A DNA stretch of 64,000 nt from Flavobacterium salilacus subsp. salilacus (GCF_004634195.1 NZ_SKBP01000009.1:1-64000); one strand, 5' to 3'; shown: positions 25,972 to 34,965, counted from the first letter of the stretch. Made by a program: numbers and translations. The notes: a model not told the origin generated them from the sequence alone.

Positions 25972-27990
25972 ATGAATACCTACAACGAAAATCTCCGCTC
26001 GGCAATAGTGAGCTCTTTGCAAAGCCAGAATGCGGACCAAAAGGATCTTAAATCAAAACTAAATGCTTCTATGTTTTCGCTCTATCATGCAGAAGGAGCA
26101 AGTATTACGGCTGAAGAAAAGCTGGAACAGGCTAAAAAAGATCAGGATGCCAAAGCTGAAATAAAAAAACAAGGTGTAGCCAACAGCAATGCTTCCAACA
26201 ACGAATTAAAATCGGCAACACAAGCTGATGCTTTTGTAAAACAATCCATAAGTAATGCCGCCGTATGTGCTGCCAACGTGCAAATTTCCGCTAATGCCGT
26301 AACAAAACTTGCCGGCGATGTGGGAAATATATACAGTATAATAAACGCTGCTGATTTTGATACTGATATTTATGCACAGGCAAAAGTTATAAATGAATTG
26401 ATGAATGATACTGCCTATGGTGCAGAGTATAACTCGCAACTGGCAATGGAAACCTCTGCATTAACTTCAGAAGTTTCATCAGCAGTGGTATTGAACGAGT
26501 CAAAAAATACTAATACCGCCATTAAAAATTTATTAAAAATAACTTCGGATGAGTATGATACTGCCTCACAAGCGGTAGTGGATGATAATACAGCACTATC
26601 ATTAGCTAATGCCAACGAAAAAGACATTGAAGGGAACTTTAAATACCTTACTGTAGATAGTGGTGCAGCAAAAAGTGCTTACGACTCTATGAACAAAGAG
26701 TTAAACCAGCAGTTGGAAGTACTGCTGGATGATAAATCTGACACCAGTTTTAGTGTACATTTCAATAAAATACTTAACCCTTTTTATGACAATGTTGATC
26801 CTGTAAAAAGCTACTATCTTTTTATAGTAAAAGAGAGTAAGAGCAATACATTCTCCATCTCCAGCGCAGAGGGAATTATAGCTAATCAAAGTCGACGTTT
26901 TGTAATGGTAAATGTACCGCAACAAGATACCGCCATACTAAATACAGTAGCTATTACAGGAACAAATGTATCGGTACAAAACGATATGATTACTACACAA
27001 ATAAACTTTCTGAATATAGACGACGGAGAAACTTTATTGGACACCGAAGGGAATACTATAACACTGGGCGATAACTATGTAGTTTTCCTTATGGCAGTAT
27101 ATACCGATGAATATAAAAGAAGCATCAATAATTTTAGCGATTTTATCTCTGCTCCTTCTCTTCCGTTTGCTATCACAACCTATCTTAATGCGGTAGAAAA
27201 TGATGATATTACGGTTACGCCTCAAGAAAAAGAGAAAACTGAAAACGATATTAATGATGAGCAGGAATTTACAGCGTTCCTTAATCAATCCAATAACGGA
27301 CAAACTGAAAACAGTACAGCCAAAAAACCAAACTACAGCTATAAAATAACATTCGCGGTAGAGCAAAACCCTGTTTATAATGTAGCGTATCGCTTTATGT
27401 TATTACCGGTATATAAAGGTATAGGTAAAGACCTGCTTACTGTTAGCGCAATAAATTCTTTGATTAACCAAATGTCTTCTCTCGACCTTATTAATCAGGA
27501 ATTCGACCCGAAAATTGAAGCACTGCAAGCACAAATAATTGAAACCGAGTTGGAACTGCAACAGGCAGCCTTAGAAAAAAATAAGGATGATGAAAAAAAA
27601 TTCAAGGCACAGTTGAGTACACTTAATTCCGATTTAGATACCGTAAGTAAAGAAAAAGCCGACCAGATAGAAAGTATCAATTCAACCAGTGAAAGTAATA
27701 TCGGTTTCCTTTTCAACCTTCCGTTAGCCGAACAAGTACCTGCAGGCAGCTATACTCCTGCAAAACCCGATTCTAATGCTAAAAAATCCCCTCATAAGGA
27801 TACAACAAACTGGGTAACTTATATCAGTGCCGATACTACTGATAATTTTGGCAACCTCCTGATAGACGGTAACGAATACATCCCTGTTATTCTAACTTCT
27901 GCAATTTTAGAAAACGATGACGAAAATCCGTTTACCAACGCGCTGTCAGATTTCAGTACCCGCAAAGCTTTTACTTATAAAAAATTATAA
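25972..27990 (+). CDS. Unassigned large eCIS accessory protein
   Basis: This 672-residue protein is not recognised. Residues ~1-240 are Ala/Asn/Ser-rich and helical (for example AEEKLEQAKKDQDAKAEIKKQG). Two beta-rich FN3-like stretches follow (around 265-385, YYLFIVKESKSNTFSISSAEG...; and around 445-490, YKITFAVEQNPVYNVAYRFMLLPVYKG). A second coiled coil lies near 515-570 (LQAQIIETELELQQAALEKNK). There is no signal peptide, which fits a particle released by lysis. It has no counterpart in the Afp order; it occupies the slot between tape measure and ATPase. It could be a fibre, a baseplate cage or a loaded cargo; none is shown by the sequence. Confidence 0.55.
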   Translation: MNTYNENLRSAIVSSLQSQNADQKDLKSKLNASMFSLYHAEGASITAEEKLEQAKKDQDAKAEIKKQGVANSNASNNELKSATQADAFVKQSISNAAVCAANVQISANAVTKLAGDVGNIYSIINAADFDTDIYAQAKVINELMNDTAYGAEYNSQLAMETSALTSEVSSAVVLNESKNTNTAIKNLLKITSDEYDTASQAVVDDNTALSLANANEKDIEGNFKYLTVDSGAAKSAYDSMNKELNQQLEVLLDDKSDTSFSVHFNKILNPFYDNVDPVKSYYLFIVKESKSNTFSISSAEGIIANQSRRFVMVNVPQQDTAILNTVAITGTNVSVQNDMITTQINFLNIDDGETLLDTEGNTITLGDNYVVFLMAVYTDEYKRSINNFSDFISAPSLPFAITTYLNAVENDDITVTPQEKEKTENDINDEQEFTAFLNQSNNGQTENSTAKKPNYSYKITFAVEQNPVYNVAYRFMLLPVYKGIGKDLLTVSAINSLINQMSSLDLINQEFDPKIEALQAQIIETELELQQAALEKNKDDEKKFKAQLSTLNSDLDTVSKEKADQIESINSTSESNIGFLFNLPLAEQVPAGSYTPAKPDSNAKKSPHKDTTNWVTYISADTTDNFGNLLIDGNEYIPVILTSAILENDDENPFTNALSDFSTRKAFTYKKL

Positions 27991-28012
27991 CAACCATTAA
28001 AAACTTAAAATC

Positions 28013-28858
28013 ATGAGTACTCAAACATCACCACAGATACTTCAAAGAAACCTTTCCTCAAATGGCAGATATGGCATTACCGAAAGAAAAAAAGCAGAAA
28101 TTGACAGTTTAACACTACAGGTACAGGATGCCCAATATCAGGTAGAACTTTATCAGTCCATAGTTAATTCTATGAATGAAAAAGTTGCCTACTTTCAAAA
28201 CCTGCTTACTGTAGCCGACAACACGCGCACACAAACTTTTAGCAATCAAAACCTTGTAAACCAGCTTGTATATAACGAAAATGTACTTTTAAAAAACAGT
28301 GCAATTACATTTAACGAAATAGAAAAAGCCGAAGCTAAAACCGATGTTCTTGCCATTAATATTAAAATTACAATGGATAAGCTCATATACTGTGTTGAGG
28401 TGTTAAACAAATTATCTATTATGGTAATGCGTAAAAAAGCAGTAAATCCGCTTATCTCTGATGATTTGATAAATATGCTTACCACAGCAGGTAAAGACGC
28501 TAATAATGTTATATCTCTGGCATTAGTAGCACTCAAATCTACTTTTGCTGCACAGGCATCCAATATGGAGTCGAAATCAGCTATAGAGTTAGGGTATATA
28601 CAAACGCAAGACATGTTAAAGCTGTTGACTAATGTAACTGTAAGCACAGGTACAGACACTAAAAATATTTCGTTACATGCACTGTTAAACGAAGCCTATG
28701 AAAATGCTAAAAATAATTATGCTGTAATAGAACAGGCATTAACAAGAGCCACCAGACAGTTAAATCAGGCACAACGAGACTTGAATAAAGCACAGGTAAA
28801 CCTTACATCGCTTCAATCAGGGCTTGCCGCAGCCAATGCCGCTGCACTTGCTTCTTAG
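28013..28858 (+). CDS. Unassigned helical eCIS accessory protein
   Basis: This 281-residue protein is almost wholly alpha-helical, with coiled coils at both ends (about residues 25-60, KKAEIDSLTLQVQDAQYQVELYQ; and about 230-275, RATRQLNQAQRDLNKAQVNLTSLQ) and an Ala-rich C-terminus. It has no membrane segment and no known domain. It lies 22 bp after the 672-residue protein, which has the same helical character, so the two are likely partners. It is the last gene before a hairpin terminator, which may lower expression of the downstream part of the operon. Confidence 0.55.
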   Translation: MSTQTSPQILQRNLSSNGRYGITERKKAEIDSLTLQVQDAQYQVELYQSIVNSMNEKVAYFQNLLTVADNTRTQTFSNQNLVNQLVYNENVLLKNSAITFNEIEKAEAKTDVLAINIKITMDKLIYCVEVLNKLSIMVMRKKAVNPLISDDLINMLTTAGKDANNVISLALVALKSTFAAQASNMESKSAIELGYIQTQDMLKLLTNVTVSTGTDTKNISLHALLNEAYENAKNNYAVIEQALTRATRQLNQAQRDLNKAQVNLTSLQSGLAAANAAALAS

Positions 28859-28870
28859 TAAAATAATTAC

Positions 28871-28908
28871 ATTCCTTCCTCCCGTTAATGCGGGAAGAAG
28901 GAATTTTT
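28871..28908 (+). terminator. Internal eCIS hairpin (attenuator or mRNA stabiliser)
   Basis: Arms ATTCCTTCCTCCCG (28871-28884) and CGGGAAGAAGGAAT (28891-28904) form a 14-bp stem with one C-A mismatch, a TTAATG loop and a TTTTT tail. Reading continues into further eCIS genes on the same strand, so partial termination or RNA processing within the operon is likely. Confidence 0.7.
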
Positions 28909-28926
28909 ACAATAAAAAAGATACCT

Positions 28927-29844
28927 ATGGAAAATGCGTACAAGAATTTTTACAGAAACTTTTACATGCGTACCGGTGGTTATATACCTGCCAAACCTTT
29001 GAACAGTGTTATATATCCGGGCGATTTTTTCCAGATAAAAAACGGAGAAATTATAATACTCGGTAATCTTTTTCGGGACGCTGTAATAGATCCTGCCGAA
29101 GCAGCAATAAACTACCGCAATAAACTTAATGCTAACAGTTGGAACTTTAACGACGGTTTAAGCAAACCCTACTCCGGGCGCACTAACGGTCATGACATTA
29201 CCGACGGAAATTTTGAGTACAGTAAACAAGTACTGGCATTTGCAAAACGAGGCAGTTTTATATTTCACAGTACAGACCCGGAAACGACCAAAATAGCTAA
29301 CTGGATGGAAATACAGCAGCAACTGATAATAAAACTCACACAAACCTATTATTCTTTCAGAGAAGTATATGTAGTTACAGAAATTGCCGATACATCTGCA
29401 TGGAGCCTTGCCATTGCTGCCGAACAAAATGCCGAACTGGAAATAGCCAGTGAAGATGAAAACTTTGGTTTGACTGATATTTTCGGGCATCAATCTACCA
29501 AAACCATCCAATCACGTGATATCGAATTCTATCATAAAGAATCGAGCAGAAAGCCTTGCTTTTTTAAAGCCAAAAAGCTGGTAGTTAATGATGAAAAAAT
29601 GGACTATTTTATGAGCGAACTCATAAACCGAAGAGCTGAACAACAGGAATGGGCAAAATCTTTTTATGATATTGATATTAATAATGATGCCTATAACCAT
29701 TATTACATCCCTGCCAAATCAGAAATAAACCCGTTGGATATGCTTAGCGGTAATGAGCTAAACCCTAACACAGCCCTACTCTATTTCAGATGGGCAGATG
29801 CCAGTCTGGATGATGTAGAGCGATTATTTTCCAACTATGCATAA
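28927..29844 (+). CDS. Unassigned eCIS protein upstream of the ATPase
   Basis: ATG 28927 (MENAYKNFYRNF...) is preferred to the in-frame ATG 28888, which falls inside the hairpin loop. This gives 305 residues. Notable elements are an N-terminal GGYIPAKPLNSVIYPGDFFQIKNGEIIILGNLF, a strand-rich middle (FREVYVVTEIADTSAWSLAIAAEQNAELEIASED) and a C-terminal tail ending LYFRWADASLDDVERLFSNYA. No family is recognised with confidence; the 'PGD' N-terminal layout faintly recalls bacterial pore-forming gasdermin-like proteins, which is only a guess. It overlaps the AAA+ gene by eight bases. Confidence 0.5.
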   Translation: MENAYKNFYRNFYMRTGGYIPAKPLNSVIYPGDFFQIKNGEIIILGNLFRDAVIDPAEAAINYRNKLNANSWNFNDGLSKPYSGRTNGHDITDGNFEYSKQVLAFAKRGSFIFHSTDPETTKIANWMEIQQQLIIKLTQTYYSFREVYVVTEIADTSAWSLAIAAEQNAELEIASEDENFGLTDIFGHQSTKTIQSRDIEFYHKESSRKPCFFKAKKLVVNDEKMDYFMSELINRRAEQQEWAKSFYDIDINNDAYNHYYIPAKSEINPLDMLSGNELNPNTALLYFRWADASLDDVERLFSNYA

Positions 29845-31201
29845 CGAGTTATATATACAAGTTTTAGAACAGGAAATTTACTGGTTGCAAAGTGTGATAG
29901 ACCAGACTATAAAGCAGTACCTGATGCACGAAGGACACGAGGACATGCAAGAACCAATTGCTCCTCCTGAACTTTCAGCTACAGTGTGCCCCTATGCCAA
30001 AACAGTAGTACAAATGAAACTTGGCTATGTGGAGAGGCTGGCACTTGCGCTTACACTCGCACCGCACTTATATCCTGAAGCTTTAGATATATTTTTTGGT
30101 AAAAACCAAATATACGACAGAGGCTTTACCGAATTTGGCGGAGTGACGGACAAAGCCCACAGTGGCTTTATTCCTACCGGACAAACACTATACTTTATAG
30201 CAGCAAGCACAAACCCTGAACTGAAAACAACTGTATTACAACTATTAGGAAATAATAGCCCGTTATTAAAAGAACAAATACTGCATATTGAAGATACTGA
30301 TAATTACCTACCGAAACTAAACGGCATACTATACCTGAGTAAAGGCTGGCTACACTATTTTATGACAGGCAGTAAACCGCAACGGGAACATAGTGCCGAT
30401 TTTCCTGCGCAGCGAATAAATACGGAAATGGAATGGGATGATGTAGTTTTAGATGCTCCCGTTATGCAACAGGTAACCGAAATAATAAGCTGGCTGGAAT
30501 ATGGCAATACCCTGATGTATGACTGGAACTTGAAACGAAAAATAAAACCCGGTTACAGAGCTTTATTTTATGGTACGCCCGGTACAGGAAAAACACTTAC
30601 TGCCACAATGATAGGTAAAGTAACCGAAAGAGAAGTATATCGGGTAGATTTATCGATGATTGTATCAAAATATATCGGAGAAACAGAAAAAAATCTATCC
30701 AAACTTTTTGATGCGGCACAGCACAGCGATTGGATATTATTTTTTGATGAAGCCGATTCTTTATTTGGGAAGCGTACGGCTGCCAACTCGTCTAACGACA
30801 GGCATGCCAACCAACAAACTGCCTACCTGCTGCAACGCATAGAAGATTTTCCCGGTGTAGTCATACTGGCTTCTAACTTAAAGGCAAATATGGATGAAGC
30901 GTTTTTAAGACGCTTTCAGTCAATAATCCACTTCACAATGCCATCTCCCGAAGAAAGATTATTGTTATGGCAAAAAGCCTTTTCAGACACCTGTACATTG
31001 CATCCTGATATAGATATTGAACAAATTGCAGAACAGTATGAAATGGCAGGTGGAGCAATAATTAATGTACTCCGGTTTTGTGCGCTTACTGCCATAAGGC
31101 GAGGAGATACTGTAGTAACCCATCACGAATTGATTGAGGGAATACGCAGGGAGTTTAAAAAAGAGAATAAAACATTACACCTGCACCATCACGGCGTTTA
31201 A
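29837..31201 (+). CDS. eCIS AAA+ ATPase (Afp15-like)
   Basis: This 454-residue ATPase has an N-terminal adaptor-like half (residues 1-195) and one AAA+ module. Walker A is GTPGTGKT (246-253), Walker B is ILFFDEAD (300-307), and a second region of homology contains the arginine finger area (FLRRFQSIIHF). Afp/PVC clusters carry one such ATPase (gene 15), required for assembly or cargo loading rather than for sheath recycling. It lies directly before the transposase-like gene and the effector candidate, which supports a role in loading. Confidence 0.9.
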   Translation: MHNELYIQVLEQEIYWLQSVIDQTIKQYLMHEGHEDMQEPIAPPELSATVCPYAKTVVQMKLGYVERLALALTLAPHLYPEALDIFFGKNQIYDRGFTEFGGVTDKAHSGFIPTGQTLYFIAASTNPELKTTVLQLLGNNSPLLKEQILHIEDTDNYLPKLNGILYLSKGWLHYFMTGSKPQREHSADFPAQRINTEMEWDDVVLDAPVMQQVTEIISWLEYGNTLMYDWNLKRKIKPGYRALFYGTPGTGKTLTATMIGKVTEREVYRVDLSMIVSKYIGETEKNLSKLFDAAQHSDWILFFDEADSLFGKRTAANSSNDRHANQQTAYLLQRIEDFPGVVILASNLKANMDEAFLRRFQSIIHFTMPSPEERLLLWQKAFSDTCTLHPDIDIEQIAEQYEMAGGAIINVLRFCALTAIRRGDTVVTHHELIEGIRREFKKENKTLHLHHHGV

Positions 31202-31213
31202 TACCCTACGGTT

Positions 31214-31816
31214 ATGGAGAAGAAAACCAACATAAAAAAAGAGGATATAATTGTAGTTGTTAAGGAAACTCCGCCAACATTATACAGTATATGGCTTGCT
31301 CCGGGCAGTTGGAAAAAACTTTTTACAAAAGAAGAATATCACATTTTAATTATCGAATGTTTAAACAGTACTGTATGTGACAATAAAATGAAAATAAACG
31401 GCTACCTGCTTACATACAATAGTTTATGCCTTATATTAGGTAATGAGGAAGAAAATTGTCGCAAAGTACTCTTATCTTTTTTTGAACGTATAAAAAAAGC
31501 TATACTGCAACATCGTAAAAAATCATTTCATAAAGAAGAAAGTATAAAACTATCGCCGTATCATCTTTTTAAAAAACATGATTTAAACAGTCCGACACTC
31601 ATTAAATTACTTACAGGTAAAGCAATAAGGCTGCCTTATTATGATGCGCAACTGGCAAGACTGAAAAACAAATTAGAACACGAACCTTTTTGTTCAGTAC
31701 TCGATTATTCAGGAGCAATAGGACCTGTACTTATTACAAAGCTGGAAAACGAAACAGCATTTACTATAGTAGATATAGCAATGATGGGTATTGAAACCGA
31801 ATATTTAATAACGTAA
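31214..31816 (+). CDS. Degenerate REP-associated (Y1/HUH) transposase-like protein
   Basis: This 200-residue protein aligns by eye with REP-associated tyrosine transposases (TnpA-REP, IS200-like fold). It has LFTKEEYHILIIECLNSTVCDNKMKINGYLL, then TYNSLCLIL where the family has S/N-H-V-H-L-I-L, and a C-terminal KNKLEHEPFCSVLDYSGAIGPVLI resembling the family's 'Y-SSAxDYAG' end. Both HUH histidines are replaced and the usual catalytic Tyr region is missing, so transposition is not expected. It sits 12 bp after the ATPase gene and 27 bp before the effector gene, which suggests a domesticated role in the eCIS. The family call is inference from pattern. Confidence 0.5.
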   Translation: MEKKTNIKKEDIIVVVKETPPTLYSIWLAPGSWKKLFTKEEYHILIIECLNSTVCDNKMKINGYLLTYNSLCLILGNEEENCRKVLLSFFERIKKAILQHRKKSFHKEESIKLSPYHLFKKHDLNSPTLIKLLTGKAIRLPYYDAQLARLKNKLEHEPFCSVLDYSGAIGPVLITKLENETAFTIVDIAMMGIETEYLIT

Positions 31817-31843
31817 AATAGCTCTATATAACACTAAATAGCT

Positions 31844-33514
31844 ATGGAACACAAAGCGGAACATAAAAAAACTAATGGTTTGCACGCTGCCAATGCGCCT
31901 GCTCAAAGAAAATCGAAAGCTGTATCGTTAGAAGATAATCGTACAAAGGTGACAGCACAAAAAAAACCTAACAATACAGGATTGCCCGATAATCTGAAAT
32001 CTGGGATAGAAAACCTATCAGGTCACTCGATGGATGATGTTAAAGTACATTACAATTCAGCCAAACCCGCCCAGCTAAATGCCCACGCCTATGCACAGGG
32101 TACAGATATACACATAGCATCAGGACAGGAAAAGCACCTGCCACACGAAGCATGGCACGTAGTACAACAAAAACAAGGACGTGTAAAGCCTACCATGCAA
32201 ATGAAAGATAAAGTAACTATTAATGATGATAGGAGTTTGGAAAAAGAAGCCGATGTTATGGGCGGAAAAGCAGTCTCCTCTGACTTTTCCAGTCCATTAA
32301 ATAATAACAATATCACAGGCAGTATTAAGTCAACATCTATCCAAAGATTAGTTATGGATGGTAAAGACAAAATAGGCAGATTACATTTATCTGCAAACTT
32401 GAACACGCGATTTGAAAAAATCAAACAAAGAGCACCAACTACTTTGGAGCTATCAGAATTAGAAAAATTAACTAAAGAAGCCATATCTTCTTATAGAACA
32501 ATACAACTTACAGAAATTATTAATCAAGCCATAGCAAACGCCTCAACACAGCAACCTGATACTCAAATTCCTTTAGCTTCCGAGACTACAACAGAAGAGG
32601 CAACCATACCCGTACCAAAAGTACTGCCTCCTATAGCATCTGACATGCCAACTTCTATAGCTCCTCCAACAGCAAAGACAAAAGCTCCTCGTCTTGTTCC
32701 CAAAGGGACATTACCTCCTATAGCTGCAACAGTTCCGCAACAAAGATTAAGAGGAGGTCGTTCAGATTTGAAAGGATTAAAATCCGTTTCCTGGCCCGAA
32801 GGTGTAAAACCTGAACCGGGTGATTTTGTATATGGTGTGGATGCAGAACGAACAAACCTTATGCGTAGTGCGCAAAGCCAGCATAGGCAAGATTTTGGTA
32901 CACATATGGAAATTGGTCCGAAAGGCAAAAGAGTCCCTTTTTACATCAATCCTTTAAATGATGCGCTACTAACTTCTATTTCGGGCTTTGATAAGGCTCT
33001 TGTACCCGGTAAAACCGGACAGGAAATGTTAGGAAGCTACAGGCAACATATTGAAAGTCATGAGGCAGCCGAAGACAAATCGAAAAACGTATTGGAGTAT
33101 TGGAAAGGCAAAACAGACCGTAGTACCGAAACCAGAAGAGGGAAATTTGCTACATTAAGTAAACTGGGAGTAAATTATGCTCATAAACAAGACCATAAAA
33201 TATATTTTGGGCTTACAACTTTTATAGTAAAATCAGCATTAGACCCAACAAACCCATATTACGGAGCTGTAACCTCTCAGGAGTTAAGACACTTTTATCA
33301 TAACAAAGACGTGCTTTGCCCTCGTAATGCCACGGAGGAGCTACAAAGTAATACAGTAATATTTATCTCGGAAGGAAATATTGTACAACCTCCGTGGGTT
33401 AATCCTAAATATGTAAAATTATTTGACGATTATATTCAGTACATAGCACCTGGCAGGAAAAGAGCCAACTCACTAGCAACAGAATATCCTCCCGAAGATA
33501 AAAGTAGCATCTGA
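31844..33514 (+). CDS. DUF4157 (eCIS core) effector candidate
   Basis: This 556-residue protein has three parts. A Lys/Gln-rich N-terminus (1-45) precedes a DUF4157 domain (about 46-145) with LPDNLKSGIENLSGHSMDDVKVHYNS, the zinc-type motif HEAWH (101-105) and a downstream Glu (EKEAD). A Pro-rich linker (about 235-300, repeating LPPIA) follows, then an unassigned C-terminal domain of about 255 residues rich in His and Arg (for example HIESHEAAEDKSKN, QELRHFYHNKD). DUF4157 is known to associate with eCIS loci and to precede variable toxin domains, so this is the best cargo candidate. No immunity gene is evident, as expected for a system aimed at other cell types. Confidence 0.8.
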   Translation: MEHKAEHKKTNGLHAANAPAQRKSKAVSLEDNRTKVTAQKKPNNTGLPDNLKSGIENLSGHSMDDVKVHYNSAKPAQLNAHAYAQGTDIHIASGQEKHLPHEAWHVVQQKQGRVKPTMQMKDKVTINDDRSLEKEADVMGGKAVSSDFSSPLNNNNITGSIKSTSIQRLVMDGKDKIGRLHLSANLNTRFEKIKQRAPTTLELSELEKLTKEAISSYRTIQLTEIINQAIANASTQQPDTQIPLASETTTEEATIPVPKVLPPIASDMPTSIAPPTAKTKAPRLVPKGTLPPIAATVPQQRLRGGRSDLKGLKSVSWPEGVKPEPGDFVYGVDAERTNLMRSAQSQHRQDFGTHMEIGPKGKRVPFYINPLNDALLTSISGFDKALVPGKTGQEMLGSYRQHIESHEAAEDKSKNVLEYWKGKTDRSTETRRGKFATLSKLGVNYAHKQDHKIYFGLTTFIVKSALDPTNPYYGAVTSQELRHFYHNKDVLCPRNATEELQSNTVIFISEGNIVQPPWVNPKYVKLFDDYIQYIAPGRKRANSLATEYPPEDKSSI

Positions 33515-33534
33515 AAGTTAACAAATTGAAGCCT

Positions 33535-34965
33535 TTAGCTTTTAACTCCAAAAGTCTGAAAAACACTGAAAGCAGCAGCCGAAACAGCTATTCCAAAAAA
33601 GTTGGCATCAAGCTCATAGGGCAATGTAACCTGGGTTAGTATTAATACCAGTGTGGTAGTACCCCCGCCTATCATAGCTGCCATAGCCGCTATGGCTGAT
33701 GGCTTTTTGAGTAACAATGTACCTAATACAGGCACTAAAAGCCCCGATACCATAAAGGCATAGGAATACAGCATCAACTCCAGTACATTTTGCATATGGG
33801 TAGCCAGTAATACTGCGACAACACCGATAACTAAGGTTATAAACTGGGAGTTTTTAATCGTGTCATATTTCTTTTTGCTTTTAAAAAAACCTAAAATATC
33901 AGTAGAAAAATTGCCCGATGCTGCCATAAGGCAACTATCGGCGGTGGACATTATTGCCGAAAAGTAAGCAGATAACATCAATCCCATTAAACCTATTGGA
34001 AGTATGCTTCGCAAGAATAAAGGTAATCCCAACTCGGAATCCATTGCCACCCCAGGTGCATAACCTATATCGGTAAACATGCCCTGCTCATACCCCACTC
34101 TGGCAAAAAGCCCTAAAGCAATACCCATAAAAGCCATTACGGGCCACTCGAATAACCCGGCTATGCGCCACGCTTTTTTGGCAGTAGCTTCGTCTTTACA
34201 GGCATATATTCTTTGGTATAATGTCATGCCTACAAACCAAATGGGTACTATAGTAATAAGCCAGTTAAAAAACTGTACAAACGTGAGGTTCGTCAAAGAC
34301 ATAAAACTATCAGGCAGCGTACTGCTGATAGCGTCCCAACCACCTATATGGATATATCCTAAAGGAATACCGATACCTATAAGCCCTGCCATGAGTATAA
34401 TCCACTGGATGGTATCGGTATAAATAACGGCTTTAATACCACCAATAGCAGTATATATTATGGCAATAACGCCCATTATTAAAATAGCATCAATAATAGA
34501 GATAGAAGGGAATGTAGCCGAGGCAAGTTTTGCACCTGCTAATATTTGTGAACTGGTAAAACCTATATAACCCACTAAAGATATAATACCTGCCACCAGT
34601 GCCACTTTTGTATTGTAGTGAAATGCGAGCGACTGCGGAAACGTAAGGAATTTATGTTGTTTTGCAATAGGGTAAACCTTTGGTATTAAAAACACGGCAC
34701 TTATCCACGCGCCTAATAACCCTGTAAAAAGCATCCAACTACCCGAAAGACCCATCATAAAACCAAGTCCGCCAAGCCCTATAGAGAATCCGCCACCTAC
34801 ATCAGTAGCTACTACTGATAGCCCGATATGACCTGCGGACATCCCCCTGCCCCCTACATAATAATCTTCTTTAGATTTATTTCGCTTCATGAAGTAGAAC
34901 CCCACTCCGAGCATTATTACCAAATAGACAATAAATATTAAGAGATCGACAATGTGAATTTCCAT
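33535..34965 (-). CDS. Sodium:solute symporter family transporter
   Basis: This 476-residue protein has about 12-13 membrane helices and the SSS family features: an N-terminal KSKEDYYVGGRGMSAGHIGLSVVATDVGGGFSIGLGG, a YTAIGGIKAVIYTDTIQWIILMAG signature near residues 170-200, and STADSCLMAASGNFSTDI around 340-360. It imports a solute with Na+; the substrate cannot be read from the sequence. It converges on the eCIS operon, with only 20 bp between the two stop codons. A -7 box (35186-35193) about 220 bp upstream probably drives it. Confidence 0.88.
   Translation of the reverse strand: MEIHIVDLLIFIVYLVIMLGVGFYFMKRNKSKEDYYVGGRGMSAGHIGLSVVATDVGGGFSIGLGGLGFMMGLSGSWMLFTGLLGAWISAVFLIPKVYPIAKQHKFLTFPQSLAFHYNTKVALVAGIISLVGYIGFTSSQILAGAKLASATFPSISIIDAILIMGVIAIIYTAIGGIKAVIYTDTIQWIILMAGLIGIGIPLGYIHIGGWDAISSTLPDSFMSLTNLTFVQFFNWLITIVPIWFVGMTLYQRIYACKDEATAKKAWRIAGLFEWPVMAFMGIALGLFARVGYEQGMFTDIGYAPGVAMDSELGLPLFLRSILPIGLMGLMLSAYFSAIMSTADSCLMAASGNFSTDILGFFKSKKKYDTIKNSQFITLVIGVVAVLLATHMQNVLELMLYSYAFMVSGLLVPVLGTLLLKKPSAIAAMAAMIGGGTTTLVLILTQVTLPYELDANFFGIAVSAAAFSVFQTFGVKS

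Noticed and set aside
31214..31816. Active IS200-like transposase or insertion sequence
   Set aside because: HUH and catalytic Tyr motifs are missing, there are no hairpin ends, and the gene is packed within the operon.
8223..33514. Prophage
   Set aside because: There are no head, portal, terminase, lysis or integration genes and no flanking repeats; the AAA+ ATPase and DUF4157 gene fit an eCIS.
8223..33514. Type VI secretion system (including subtype iii of Bacteroidota)
   Set aside because: There is no TssJLM/TssC-type membrane complex or ClpV in the cluster; DUF4255, LysM adaptor and CIS tape measure are eCIS markers.
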